IMG/VR virus record: IMGVR_UViG_3300044612_000093
Span: 1-36,953 of that record
Strand: one strand, 5' to 3'
From: a virus
DNA length: 36,953 nucleotides
This document shows positions 25,664 to 31,531 of this stretch, in pieces. A program made the translations under genes and the position numbers. The notes below the pieces were generated by a model. It worked only from the letters and a program-made list of their open reading frames with translations. It made no database searches and was not told the origin of the DNA. Position 1 is the first letter of the stretch; the number at the start of each line of letters is the position of its first letter.

Positions 25664-25810
25664 TCAATAGCAACTCGTATTACACGAGGCTCCATAACAG
25701 CAAGTTGTACAAGTTACGCATCGACCAGCATCACAGTATGTGTGATAGGTACAAGTAGCGTAAACGAATGGTGCTGTAACGGCTAACCAAAGTGCGAATA
25801 GGTATTTCAT
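25664..25810 (-). CDS. Secreted 8-cysteine miniprotein, 48 residues
   Basis: A frame from ATG 25810 to TGA at 25664, with GGAGGAG as ribosome site, encodes 48 residues. The first 18 form a signal peptide (MKYLFALWLAVTAPFVYA). The mature ~30 residues contain eight cysteines in the order C-x5-C-x4-C-x2-C-x2-CC-x4-C-x3-C, rich in Thr, Tyr and Gly. Eight cysteines after a good signal peptide and ribosome site strongly suggest a disulfide-rich periplasmic or secreted peptide. I do not recognise a family. It lies in the early operon between the SSB-like and XRE genes, so an early role at the cell envelope is inferred. Confidence 0.72.
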   Translation of the reverse strand: MKYLFALWLAVTAPFVYATCTYHTYCDAGRCVTCTTCCYGASCNTSCY

Positions 25811-25819
25811 AGCTCCTCC

Positions 25820-26059
25820 TCAAAATGGCGCGTCACTTAGATCATCGTCCTGAAACTCAACCTTCTTTGCTGGCTTCTTAGTCTCTTTCTCTTTGACTGC
25901 TAGCGAAAAAAACTTGCCGTTCTTGCCTTCTTTAAGCCAGCCAGAGAGCCAGTAATCCTTGCCATCGATGTTGATTGTGCCGCTATAGTCTGGGTGCTTG
26001 TCAGACTGTTTGTTAGTGTTGCGACCCAACATACCGCGATTAGTGTTGTCGTATTCCAT
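25820..26059 (-). CDS. SSB-like protein, 79 residues
   Basis: The central part (SGTINIDGKDYWLSGWLKEGKNGKFFSLAVKEKE) reads as an OB-like beta barrel, and the C terminus is acidic and ends in DDDLSDAPF, close to the acidic Pro-Phe tail with which single-stranded DNA-binding proteins recruit partners. At 79 residues it is shorter than usual SSBs. It is encoded next to the ERF annealing protein, a common pairing. I therefore call it SSB-like, acting on replication or recombination intermediates; binding is not shown by sequence alone. Confidence 0.65.
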   Translation of the reverse strand: MEYDNTNRGMLGRNTNKQSDKHPDYSGTINIDGKDYWLSGWLKEGKNGKFFSLAVKEKETKKPAKKVEFQDDDLSDAPF

Positions 26060-26061
26060 GT

Positions 26062-26715
26062 TTATCCTTTAGTAAATTTCTTGATTGCACTACGTTGCTT
26101 GCTATCCAATAGACTCCAGAGTGCAGTCTTCCAATCTGCATCTAGTCCTAAAGAATTGATGTACTCCACAGCGTCCGCTACCTGATCCTTGTGAATCATT
26201 AGGATGATGTCTGCTGCGTAGCTACGAATCTCGTCTTGAGATTCTGCGTCCAGATCGTCAAACACGGACTTAGTAATCGGCTTGGCTGACTTAGGTTCGT
26301 CTGAGCCTGTAGTAGCGTCTAGTGCGTCATGCTCACAGATTGCCAGAGCCATTACCAGCAGATACCGAGTAATGTAGGTAATCGATGCACCTAGATTCTG
26401 GACATCGTGACAGCCTTTCAACTGAGCAGAAGCCATAGGACAGGTGAACTTAGTGCAGCCACCGTTGACCGTATCAATGACTCGCATAGTCGCTAGTTCG
26501 CTGGTGAACTCTAGCGTATGGCACAGTCCTAGTTCAGCGAATATCGAGTTGACTGTAGGCAGGAAGTCGGTCAGTTCAAAGTACCGATAGCCAGCAAACT
26601 TGTTATGCCCTGACTTCTTGAGTTCTACGTTCTGGAGCTTAACTCTGGCTTCCTGTAGCTTTTGGTAGACGAGCCATTGCTGCTGTTCTTCTTGTTCCTG
26701 TTGACGGTTATCCAT
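26062..26715 (-). CDS. ERF-family single-strand annealing protein
   Basis: ERF proteins pair complementary single strands during phage recombination and circularisation. The 217-residue protein has the family features: a helical start (VYQKLQEARVKLQNV), KSGHNKFAGYRYFELTDFLP then IFAELGL near residues 37-65, and VQNLGASITYITRYLLVMALAI near 105-127, with a less conserved acidic C-terminal part. No exonuclease partner of the lambda Exo type is present, but VRR-NUC and the SSB-like protein are. The ribosome site is GGATAA-like and weak, so coupling to the upstream 56-residue gene is likely. Confidence 0.88.
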   Translation of the reverse strand: MDNRQQEQEEQQQWLVYQKLQEARVKLQNVELKKSGHNKFAGYRYFELTDFLPTVNSIFAELGLCHTLEFTSELATMRVIDTVNGGCTKFTCPMASAQLKGCHDVQNLGASITYITRYLLVMALAICEHDALDATTGSDEPKSAKPITKSVFDDLDAESQDEIRSYAADIILMIHKDQVADAVEYINSLGLDADWKTALWSLLDSKQRSAIKKFTKG

Positions 26716-26718
26716 TAT

Positions 26719-26889
26719 TTATCCTTTAGCGAATTTCTTATTGAAGATGATATTGTTAGGTTGTGCTTTCTCATTAGTTTGTATCTTTGCAGCCTCCTTT
26801 TGCTCACGACGAACACGTTCAAAAGTTTTACGAATGTTTGTTTTGCCAGACGAGACATATTTAAATGAAGGGTCTAGGATTGATGTCAT
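26719..26889 (-). CDS. Small basic early protein, 56 residues
   Basis: The frame from ATG 26889 to TAA at 26719 gives a 56-residue basic protein. It starts TSILDPSFKYVSSGKTNIRK, then a charged helix (TFERVRREQKEAAKI) and a C-terminal NNIIFNKKF. I recall similar short proteins beside phage recombination genes, without a known function. It overlaps the membrane peptide gene upstream as ATGA and ends 3 bases before the ERF start, so the three are coupled. Too short for default gene-calling cut-offs, but the coupling on both sides supports it. Confidence 0.7.
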   Translation of the reverse strand: MTSILDPSFKYVSSGKTNIRKTFERVRREQKEAAKIQTNEKAQPNNIIFNKKFAKG

Positions 26890-26996
26890 AGGCTGTCCAA
26901 GAGTAACGATAGGAGAAGCAACAGAAAGATGACTTTACCAGAATGACGGTCAATGAAGTCAGCTAGCTTATCGTCTGCTCTGAATAGTTTGTTCAT
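26886..26996 (-). CDS. Single-span membrane peptide, 36 residues
   Basis: The frame from ATG 26996 encodes a polar, charged start (NKLFRADDKLADFIDRHSGK) and one C-terminal hydrophobic segment made almost only of leucine (VIFLLLLLSLLL), ending DSL. It would sit in the inner membrane with most of its length in the cytoplasm. It overlaps the 109-residue gene upstream and the 56-residue gene downstream, both as ATGA, so it is part of the operon. Function unknown. Confidence 0.6.
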   Translation of the reverse strand: MNKLFRADDKLADFIDRHSGKVIFLLLLLSLLLDSL

Positions 26997-27322
26997 GCTT
27001 CTTTCCCCTTAAAGTAGTTTTCTGCTTCCCGGTCTTTGTGTTCCTGATACAACCTGTCCTGATGCTCAAAATACCTATCATCGTCAGTCTCATCGTACTC
27101 CGGTAAGTTTTTAGCCTTAACGGTACGGTTAATCATTCCGATAATGAACCGTTGCAGATTGTCACGGAGTTGGATAGGATTTTGATGATGCTGCGACCAA
27201 ACCCATAACATCTGCGAGAATTCTTCACCAATATCAGCGGCTGTCATGTGGCACAGTACATCGTCAGGATGTCCATCCAGTAGCTCATAAAGTAGAAACT
27301 GCTCGAATTCTTGTGCGTTCAT
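26993..27322 (-). CDS. Hypothetical early protein, 109 residues
   Basis: First gene of the minus-strand early operon. It is acidic and helical (MNAQEFEQFLLYELLDG, then EEFSQMLWVWSQHHQNPIQLRDNLQRF, and a very acidic end with EYDETDDDRYFEHQDR). No cysteine pairs or membrane segment. Acidic early proteins sometimes mimic DNA or bind host enzymes, but nothing specific supports that here. It ends in an ATGA overlap with the membrane peptide gene. Confidence 0.65.
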   Translation of the reverse strand: MNAQEFEQFLLYELLDGHPDDVLCHMTAADIGEEFSQMLWVWSQHHQNPIQLRDNLQRFIIGMINRTVKAKNLPEYDETDDDRYFEHQDRLYQEHKDREAENYFKGKEA

Positions 27323-27450
27323 ATTTATCCCCTAGTCAGTTACCGCCACGAAATAATGCCATAGATCAATAGGTGAGTGTAAAATAATTTCTATAAAGAA
27401 ATAGGAATCTATAGGAACATTCTATTACCAACCATCAACATTCTGCGATA
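27323..27450. promoter_or_regulatory. AT-rich divergent early control region
   Basis: These 128 bases separate the minus-strand and plus-strand early units. They are AT-rich, with TATAAA at 27392-27397 and a direct repeat ATAGGAA at 27401-27407 and 27411-27417 (period 10, one helix turn). CTATAGG at 27409-27415 recurs in reverse complement at 30883-30889. No perfect -35/-10 pair is seen on either strand, so promoters are inferred from the gene layout. Candidate regulator binding region. Confidence 0.5.
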
Positions 27451-27609
27451 ATGAAATACGAGAAAACATTGCAAAAACTGAAAGAAACTCAGCCTAAGCT
27501 CGATAAGTACCCAGAGCCTAGAAAGACAACACCTAGAGGACAGCCAGTTGAAAGAAGAACCTTCAAAATCCTTAGCAGCAACGTCAAGCGACAAAACTGG
27601 AACGATTAA
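27451..27609 (+). CDS. Small basic protein, 52 residues
   Basis: The frame from ATG 27451 gives a 52-residue, strongly basic protein: a helical charged start (KYEKTLQKLKETQPKLDKY) and an Arg/Pro-rich middle (RKTTPRGQPVERRTF). It is the first possible gene of the plus-strand replication unit. The ribosome site is weak, and its 3' third is overlapped in another frame by the zinc-ribbon frame at 27548. If only one of the two is real, the zinc-ribbon frame has the better features, but both can be read as coupled genes. Confidence 0.5.
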   Translation: MKYEKTLQKLKETQPKLDKYPEPRKTTPRGQPVERRTFKILSSNVKRQNWND

Positions 27610-27724
27610 GAAATACCATCACGGCCTACGTTATTGCGCTGGATGTAAGAAGTCTAGGTCATCAATCCAATTCGGAGACCTAGAGGTTTGCAAGATTTGC
27701 CAGTTGCGAAACGTAAAGGTATAG
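27548..27724 (+). CDS. Zinc-ribbon protein with TTG start, 58 residues
   Basis: TTG 27548 is preceded by AGAGGA with 7-base spacing. The 58-residue product has CAGC near residues 30-33 and CKIC near 48-51, a four-cysteine zinc ribbon separated by a polar beta hairpin, with a basic KKYHHGLRY start before it. It overlaps the preceding 52-residue frame by 62 bases in another frame. Two CxxC pairs with ribbon spacing favour a real gene despite the rare start. Likely a nucleic-acid or protein adaptor expressed with the replication genes. Confidence 0.6.
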   Translation: MKEEPSKSLAATSSDKTGTIKKYHHGLRYCAGCKKSRSSIQFGDLEVCKICQLRNVKV

Positions 27725-27798
27725 TTCACCGGGAATGGCTAGGTTCGCTACCGAAAAGACGATTTCTCACCGTCCTGCCTGACCCACCTAATTTGTGA
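27697..27798 (+). CDS. Possible basic peptide, 33 residues (weak)
   Basis: A third, offset frame could start at TTG 27697 and run to TGA 27796-27798. The product is basic and Pro/Leu-rich (PVAKRKGIVHREWLG, then LPKRRFLTVLPDPP). GAGG lies about 10 bases upstream. It overlaps the zinc-ribbon gene by 28 bases. Reads like protein but has no motif; the same bases may instead be leader RNA for the initiator gene. Confidence 0.25.
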   Translation: MPVAKRKGIVHREWLGSLPKRRFLTVLPDPPNL

Positions 27799-27805
27799 GA
27801 TTGCC

Positions 27806-27820
27806 GAGGCTAACTGCCTC
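27806..27820 (+). promoter_or_regulatory. Leader hairpin upstream of the initiator gene
   Basis: GAGGC (27806-27810) and GCCTC (27816-27820) form a 5-bp stem with a TAACT loop, 17 bases upstream of the DUF1376 start. GTGAG at 27795-27799 could pair alternatively with CTCAC at 27818-27822. Competing pairings near a ribosome site may affect translation; speculative. Confidence 0.3.
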
Positions 27821-27837
27821 ACGAGAAAGGCAAAGAT

Positions 27838-28485
27838 ATGCACTACTACCAATTCAATATTGGCGATTACGCCAGTCATACCCGTCATCTTTCCCCGATA
27901 GAAGATATTGCCTACCGTAGGCTGCTTGATCTCTACTATCTCCATGAACGTCCGTTGAACTCCGGTTTAACGTCCGTTGCACGTCAGATCAACCTGCGTG
28001 AGTACGAATCCGAGATTAAATCTGTCTTAGAAGAATTCTTTACGTTGACGGATGACGGTTGGATTAACGTCAGAGCCGATAAAGAAATTGCTCATTTCAG
28101 AGGGAAAATTGAGCAAGCATCTAGGGCTGGTAGGGCATCTGCTGAACGTCGGTTTAACGCCCGTTCAACGGACGTGCAACCAACCAATAACCATAAACCA
28201 ATAACCAATAACCAAATAAAGGAAAGGAACCCCATCGTTCCTGCGGAACTCCCTGACTGGTTGAATAAAACTGACTGGAACGACTTTGTTGAAATGCGGA
28301 AAAAGTTAAAGAAGCCGATGACAGATCGAGCCGTTAAGTTGATGCTTTCTAAATTGGAAACAATGAAGAACAAGGGTATCGATACTTCTGAGGTATTGCA
28401 AAAGAGCATCCTTGCTAACTGGTCTGACGTTTACGAACCTAAAGTTCAGACTCAACAAAATTCTATGGGGAGACGAGTTCTATGA
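27838..28485 (+). CDS. DUF1376 replication initiator-like protein
   Basis: DUF1376 (YdaU-like) proteins start phage and prophage replication cassettes. The N-terminal domain is clear: MHYYQFNIGDYASHTRHLSPIEDIAYRRLLDLYY, then RPLNSGL and a winged-helix-like DGWINVRADKEI near residue 80. A low-complexity Asn/Pro linker (NNHKPITNNQ) follows near residues 119-128, then a C-terminal helical domain. The linker is coded by AT-rich tandem repeats flanked by iteron-like repeats, as in the O gene of lambda, so the protein probably binds inside its own gene. It overlaps the primase finger gene as ATGA. Confidence 0.88.
   Translation: MHYYQFNIGDYASHTRHLSPIEDIAYRRLLDLYYLHERPLNSGLTSVARQINLREYESEIKSVLEEFFTLTDDGWINVRADKEIAHFRGKIEQASRAGRASAERRFNARSTDVQPTNNHKPITNNQIKERNPIVPAELPDWLNKTDWNDFVEMRKKLKKPMTDRAVKLMLSKLETMKNKGIDTSEVLQKSILANWSDVYEPKVQTQQNSMGRRVL
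27946..28217. other. Probable replication origin inside the initiator gene (iterons plus AT-rich repeats)
   Basis: AACGTCCGTTG[A/C]AC occurs at 27947-27960 and 27969-27982 (22 bases apart). Related copies AACGTCGGTTTAAC (28145-28158) and AACGCCCGTTCAAC (28156-28169) follow, and an exact inverted 12-mer GTTCAACGGACG is at 28163-28174. Directly beside them are five tandem 7-mers of the ACCAATA type (28183-28217), an easily melted A/T-rich run. Iterons next to an AT-rich element within an initiator gene are the layout of lambdoid origins. Confidence 0.6.
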
Positions 28486-28910
28486 TTGGCGATTTACTAA
28501 ACAAGCTGGAAAAGGTTAAAGGTTCAAAGGGTCGTTGGGTAGCTTGCTGTCCTGCTCACGTTGATAGGTCACCAAGCCTTGCCATAACGGAAACTGATGA
28601 TGGTCGAATCCTGCTCAAGTGCTTTGCCGGATGTTCAGCACAACAAGTCGTTGAAGCAGTAGGAATGGACTTGACAGACCTGTTTCCTAACGACAACAAT
28701 TTAGACCGATTAAAGGCAAACCATATCAACAAACCAGTACGCAGACCGTTTTACGCATCAGACCTGCTGAAAATAATCCAATTTGAGGCACTTCTAACGT
28801 CCGTAGCGGCGTTTGATTTGAGTGAGGGTAGGCAGGTATCGGAAGTAGACAGAAAACGGCTTAAAACGGCTGTATCCAGAATCAACGAAGCCGTTAGTTA
28901 TATTAACTAG
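28482..28910 (+). CDS. Primase-type CHC2 zinc-finger protein, 142 residues
   Basis: The first ~75 residues match the zinc-binding domain of phage primases: GRWVACCPAHVDRSPSLAI, then RILLKCFAGCSAQQVVEAVG, giving Cys23, His26, Cys47 and Cys51 as likely zinc ligands. There is no TOPRIM catalytic domain; the remaining part is helical (SEVDRKRLKTAVSRINEAV). A finger without a polymerising domain could only recognise the template, so host primase may be recruited. It follows the initiator gene with ATGA overlap. Confidence 0.85.
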   Translation: MIGDLLNKLEKVKGSKGRWVACCPAHVDRSPSLAITETDDGRILLKCFAGCSAQQVVEAVGMDLTDLFPNDNNLDRLKANHINKPVRRPFYASDLLKIIQFEALLTSVAAFDLSEGRQVSEVDRKRLKTAVSRINEAVSYIN

Positions 28911-28918
28911 GTGAAACA

Positions 28919-29200
28919 GTGACGATTGAACTAGCGAGAGGAGAGGCTGAGGAACTGCTGAATATTTTACGGATGGTGTACTCAAATCATGAGCTAACGA
29001 AGATCATCAGTAATCGGCTAGCCGGAGATGTGCTGATTGAGTTGCCACCTGAACCTGTAGAGGAAAAGCCTGTTGCAGAGTGGAAAGAACTGTCTACGGC
29101 AGAGATTAAGGCACTCTGGAACGTAACGAAGAAACCTAGGGAATTCGCCAGTTTACTGCTGGCTAAAGTTAAGGAGAAGAATTATGAGTGGAGACCATAA
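28919..29200 (+). CDS. Hypothetical replication-region protein, 93 residues
   Basis: Starts at GTG 28919 with AGGTGA upstream. The protein has an N-terminal helix (RGEAEELLNILRMVYSNHELTKIISNRL), a Pro/Glu linker (ELPPEPVEEKPVAEW), and a C-terminal helix (IKALWNVTKKPREFASLLLAKVKEKN). No cysteines or active-site motif. It lies between the primase finger and the helicase, so it may help load the helicase, but there is no direct sign of this. Overlaps the next gene by 17 bases. Confidence 0.65.
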   Translation: MTIELARGEAEELLNILRMVYSNHELTKIISNRLAGDVLIELPPEPVEEKPVAEWKELSTAEIKALWNVTKKPREFASLLLAKVKEKNYEWRP

Positions 29201-29447
29201 TCGGTATCAGAAAGGCTCTGTATCACAGCAGCCTGAACAGGAATGGAAGTACAACCCAATGACAGGTGAGCCGTTAATTGATGGTTGGCCTTTGTATTCA
29301 GGATTGCCACAGCGCGAATGGCAGGGGCTGACGGATGAGGATGTTGGGATGCTGACGGTGTTTGATGGGCTGCATCACGTTGAAGTGCCGTTGCTTGCTG
29401 AGTTTGTCCGCGCCATCGAAGCCAAGCTGAAGGAGAAGAACACATGA
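29184..29447 (+). CDS. Hypothetical replication-region protein, 87 residues
   Basis: AAGGAG lies before ATG 29184. The protein starts with a polar tail, then EQEWKYNPMTGEPLIDGWPLY, a GLTDEDVGML helix start, and a final charged helix (VPLLAEFVRAIEAKLKEKN). LTDEDV followed by EFVRAIEAKLKEKN is a short pattern I have seen in phage proteins next to helicases. No enzyme motif. It overlaps the preceding gene by 17 bases and the helicase gene as ATGA. Confidence 0.65.
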   Translation: MSGDHNRYQKGSVSQQPEQEWKYNPMTGEPLIDGWPLYSGLPQREWQGLTDEDVGMLTVFDGLHHVEVPLLAEFVRAIEAKLKEKNT

Positions 29448-30442
29448 GTCTTGAGGCAAGAGCGATAGAACTAGACGAGGCTAGGAAGGCTCGAATCCTA
29501 AAGTCAGAGAGTATTGACGTAGAGAAGTATCTACATTCCAACGACGTAACGATACGGGTCAAGAAGGCATCTGACTGGCTGGATTCTATCAAAGAGGCTT
29601 ACCTATCGGAAACGGTAGAGAAGAAAGTCGTTATGCCTTGGACTAAGACGCATGATTCTTTTGCCTATCGTGAGGGTGAGGTAACTGTTTACGCTGGTTC
29701 TAACGGTGGTGGTAAGTCGCTTATCACGGGTCAGATAGCGTTGAGTCTGGTCAAGCAGGGTCAGTCGGTCTGCATAGCATCGTTTGAGATGAAACCTGAA
29801 CGGACGCTACAGAGGATGCTTAGACAGTTCTCCGGGGAATCCTTGGATGATCCGTTGACCCACGACAGGGCAGGATTTATCACGAAGATGGTTGATCGGA
29901 TGGACAAGTTTCTATCCGACAAGATGTATCTTTACGACCAGCAGGGGACTACGTCACCGGAGAAGGTGATTGCTATGTCGAGATACTGCGCTGTTGAGCT
30001 AAAGGTCAAGCACATCGTTATCGACAGCCTGATGAAGTGCGTCAAGAATGAGGATGACTTTAACGGTCAGAAGTCTTTTATCGACGAGCTAACGGCATTG
30101 GCTAGGGATCACAATGTACACATCCATCTAGTCCACCATATCAGGAAGCAGCAGACGGATGAGACACAGCCGAACAAGAACGACCTGAAAGGGTCAGGGA
30201 GCATATCGGATCAGGTGGATAACGTCTTTTTGGTTTGGAGAAACAAGAAAAAAGAAAACCAGAAGAACCGGGGTGAACAGATAGACGAGACTCAGCCAGA
30301 TACCTACCTTATGTGCGAAAAGCAAAGAAATGGTGATGGCACTGAGTGGTACGGTTTATGGTACGACAGTCTAAGTCAGCAGTTTGTGGAGAGGATAGGA
30401 GCGAGAATTGACTTTGATAACCGAGGAAGTTTTAAGGCATAG
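29444..30442 (+). CDS. RecA-fold replicative helicase (DnaB-like)
   Basis: The 332-residue protein has a short N-terminal region and a RecA-fold ATPase domain. Walker A is GSNGGGKS near residues 85-92, followed by CIASFEMKPERTLQRML (a DnaB-type H1a region) and the Walker B HIVIDSLMKC near 189-198. A HIHLVHHIRKQ segment near 220 and DLKGSGSISDQVDNVFLVWR near 245 are characteristic of this family. DNA polymerase is absent, so host replication proteins must be loaded by it. Its end overlaps the TTG-started gene at 30408. Confidence 0.9.
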   Translation: MSLEARAIELDEARKARILKSESIDVEKYLHSNDVTIRVKKASDWLDSIKEAYLSETVEKKVVMPWTKTHDSFAYREGEVTVYAGSNGGGKSLITGQIALSLVKQGQSVCIASFEMKPERTLQRMLRQFSGESLDDPLTHDRAGFITKMVDRMDKFLSDKMYLYDQQGTTSPEKVIAMSRYCAVELKVKHIVIDSLMKCVKNEDDFNGQKSFIDELTALARDHNVHIHLVHHIRKQQTDETQPNKNDLKGSGSISDQVDNVFLVWRNKKKENQKNRGEQIDETQPDTYLMCEKQRNGDGTEWYGLWYDSLSQQFVERIGARIDFDNRGSFKA

Positions 30443-30608
30443 GGCTGAAGTCCGTCAAGTTCTGGCTTGGCGTACTGAGGACAGGGGCAAGGCGATGGAC
30501 TATTTGGCTAGGGTCAAGGGTGACAGGCGGGAGAAGCTAGAGAAGGATTGCCGAGACCAATGGGAACGTGGGAACCGTGGCAAATGGGGGGATTGGCGTG
30601 GTCTATAA
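30408..30608 (+). CDS. Small basic conserved phage protein, 66 residues
   Basis: Starts at TTG 30408 with AGGAG seven bases upstream, inside the end of the helicase gene. The product (TLITEEVLRHRAEVRQVLAWRTEDRGKAMDYLARVKGDR, then EQW-like DQWERGNRGKWGDWRG) matches a short protein pattern frequent in phage replication clusters. It is helical and basic. I know no function for it. The 35-base overlap with the helicase suggests coupled expression. Confidence 0.75.
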   Translation: MTLITEEVLRHRAEVRQVLAWRTEDRGKAMDYLARVKGDRREKLEKDCRDQWERGNRGKWGDWRGL

Positions 30609-30876
30609 ACGGGTTGATTCTAATCAAGTCCAGATTGTTAAAGAGCTAAGACGCTTGGGGATGGAAGTCGAGCATCTTCACGGGGTAGGCAAAGGATGCC
30701 CGGATATTTTGGTGGGATACAAGGGCAAGAACGTCCTGCTGGAGATAAAGCGGGACGATAAGGCCAAGCTGACCCCGGATCAGGTGCTATGGCATCACTC
30801 ATGGAAAGGTCAGGTTGCGGTGGTTACTAACGTAATTGAGGCGGTCAAGGCGGTTAAAGAGGTTTGCCGGGAATAG
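30598..30876 (+). CDS. VRR-NUC domain nuclease
   Basis: VRR-NUC proteins are PD-(D/E)xK nucleases of phage recombination and replication modules. I start at GTG 30598, giving 92 residues, since the frame from 30568 only adds residues overlapping the previous gene. The catalytic pattern is CPDILVGYKGKNVLLEIKRDD (Asp, then Glu-x-Lys), followed by LTPDQVLWHHSW and a final helix. The short length matches stand-alone phage VRR-NUC proteins, which may cut branched DNA. It overlaps the previous gene by 11 bases. Confidence 0.85.
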   Translation: MVYKRVDSNQVQIVKELRRLGMEVEHLHGVGKGCPDILVGYKGKNVLLEIKRDDKAKLTPDQVLWHHSWKGQVAVVTNVIEAVKAVKEVCRE

Positions 30877-30878
30877 GA

Positions 30879-30948
30879 TTTACCTATAGCAATAGTGTTT
30901 ACCGATAGAAATAAATGTGTTGACGCTCCGAAACAGTTTTGAGAAGAT
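30879..30948 (+). promoter_or_regulatory. Promoter candidate with tandem upstream repeats
   Basis: TTGACG (30920-30925) and GAAGAT (30943-30948) are spaced by 17 bases; the -35 differs from consensus by one base, while the -10 is weak. Just upstream are two 19-base repeats starting TTTACC at 30879 and 30898 (TTTACC[T/G]ATAG[C/A]AATA). The first contains a CTAT-n4-ATAG palindrome at 30884-30895. A weak -10 beside repeated operator-like sites suggests a regulated promoter for the 30993 unit. Confidence 0.55.
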
Positions 30949-30992
30949 ACGTCCATACCGCAGCACACAGCGGGATTTCTAAGGGGAACAAA

Positions 30993-31301
30993 ATGCAATA
31001 CGCAAATCACTATATGTACAGCGATGTTGAGCCGTATGAAGTTGTTCGCATCGTCAGCGAAAAGACCATCGAAATCCGTGCCATGAAAGCAGAACGCGAC
31101 GAGTCAGTAAAGTTGGAGTTCCACGTTGGCGGTTTTAGCGCACATTGCTCAAATCAAGACCAGCAGAAGTGGATCATCACCAGCGACGAAACAGCGCCTA
31201 TCAAGCGTATCCGTCTTGGGAAGCGTGGCTGGAAAGATGCTCACGGTGGTCGTTACGGCCTGTCTGACAAACCGCATAAAAAATACGACTACAACTTTTA
31301 A
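30993..31301 (+). CDS. Conserved phage protein of unknown function, 102 residues
   Basis: I start at ATG 30993 because AAGGGGAACA lies just upstream; the frame from 30939 starts inside the promoter region. The sequence (YSDVEPYEVVRIVSEKTIEIRAM, HVGGFSAHCSNQDQQKW, and GWKDAHGGRYGLSDKP then YDYNF) follows a pattern common in phages, without a known function. It is a single predicted beta-rich domain. It has its own promoter candidate and is followed by a strong hairpin, so it may be expressed as a short early transcript. Confidence 0.75.
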   Translation: MQYANHYMYSDVEPYEVVRIVSEKTIEIRAMKAERDESVKLEFHVGGFSAHCSNQDQQKWIITSDETAPIKRIRLGKRGWKDAHGGRYGLSDKPHKKYDYNF

Positions 31302-31308
31302 TTAATCA

Positions 31309-31326
31309 GCCGGGGGAAACCCCGGC
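31309..31326 (+). terminator. GC-rich hairpin with GAAA tetraloop
   Basis: GCCGGGG (31309-31315) pairs with CCCCGGC (31320-31326) around a GAAA loop, 8 bases after the preceding stop. Stem and GNRA loop are very stable. Only a short GTTCT follows, so termination may be partial. It separates the 30993 gene from the next operon and could balance expression of the two. Confidence 0.6.
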
Positions 31327-31342
31327 GTTCTAGGGGAACAAC

Positions 31343-31531
31343 ATGGAATCAATCAAGATCGAAGGTGTAACACGGCACACAGGAATCTATGTCGATACGA
31401 TAGGTAAAGACGTATGGATTAACGTGATGTTGAGCAACGGTAGCGCAAACCTGTCCATTACGCCTGGGAACGCAGAGAAGCTGATTGAGGCAATCCGAGT
31501 CGCTATCGTAGAGGCATCTAATGAAGGTTGA
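31343..31531 (+). CDS. Small conserved protein, 62 residues
   Basis: The ribosome site TAGGGGAACA before ATG 31343 is nearly identical to that of the 30993 gene. The protein has a beta N-terminal half (ESIKIEGVTRHTGIYVD, DVWINVMLSNGSANLSI) and a C-terminal helix (NAEKLIEAIRVAIVEA). Function not recognised. It overlaps the next gene by 11 bases. Confidence 0.65.
   Translation: MESIKIEGVTRHTGIYVDTIGKDVWINVMLSNGSANLSITPGNAEKLIEAIRVAIVEASNEG

Noticed and set aside
27725-27837. tRNA or other structured RNA before the initiator gene
   Set aside because: Hairpins are present but no cloverleaf, T-loop (TTCRANY at the right distance) or anticodon arm could be built.
28178-28217. CRISPR-like array from the ACCAATA repeats
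   Set aside because: Repeat units are 7 bases with no spacers; they are an AT-rich tandem element within a gene.
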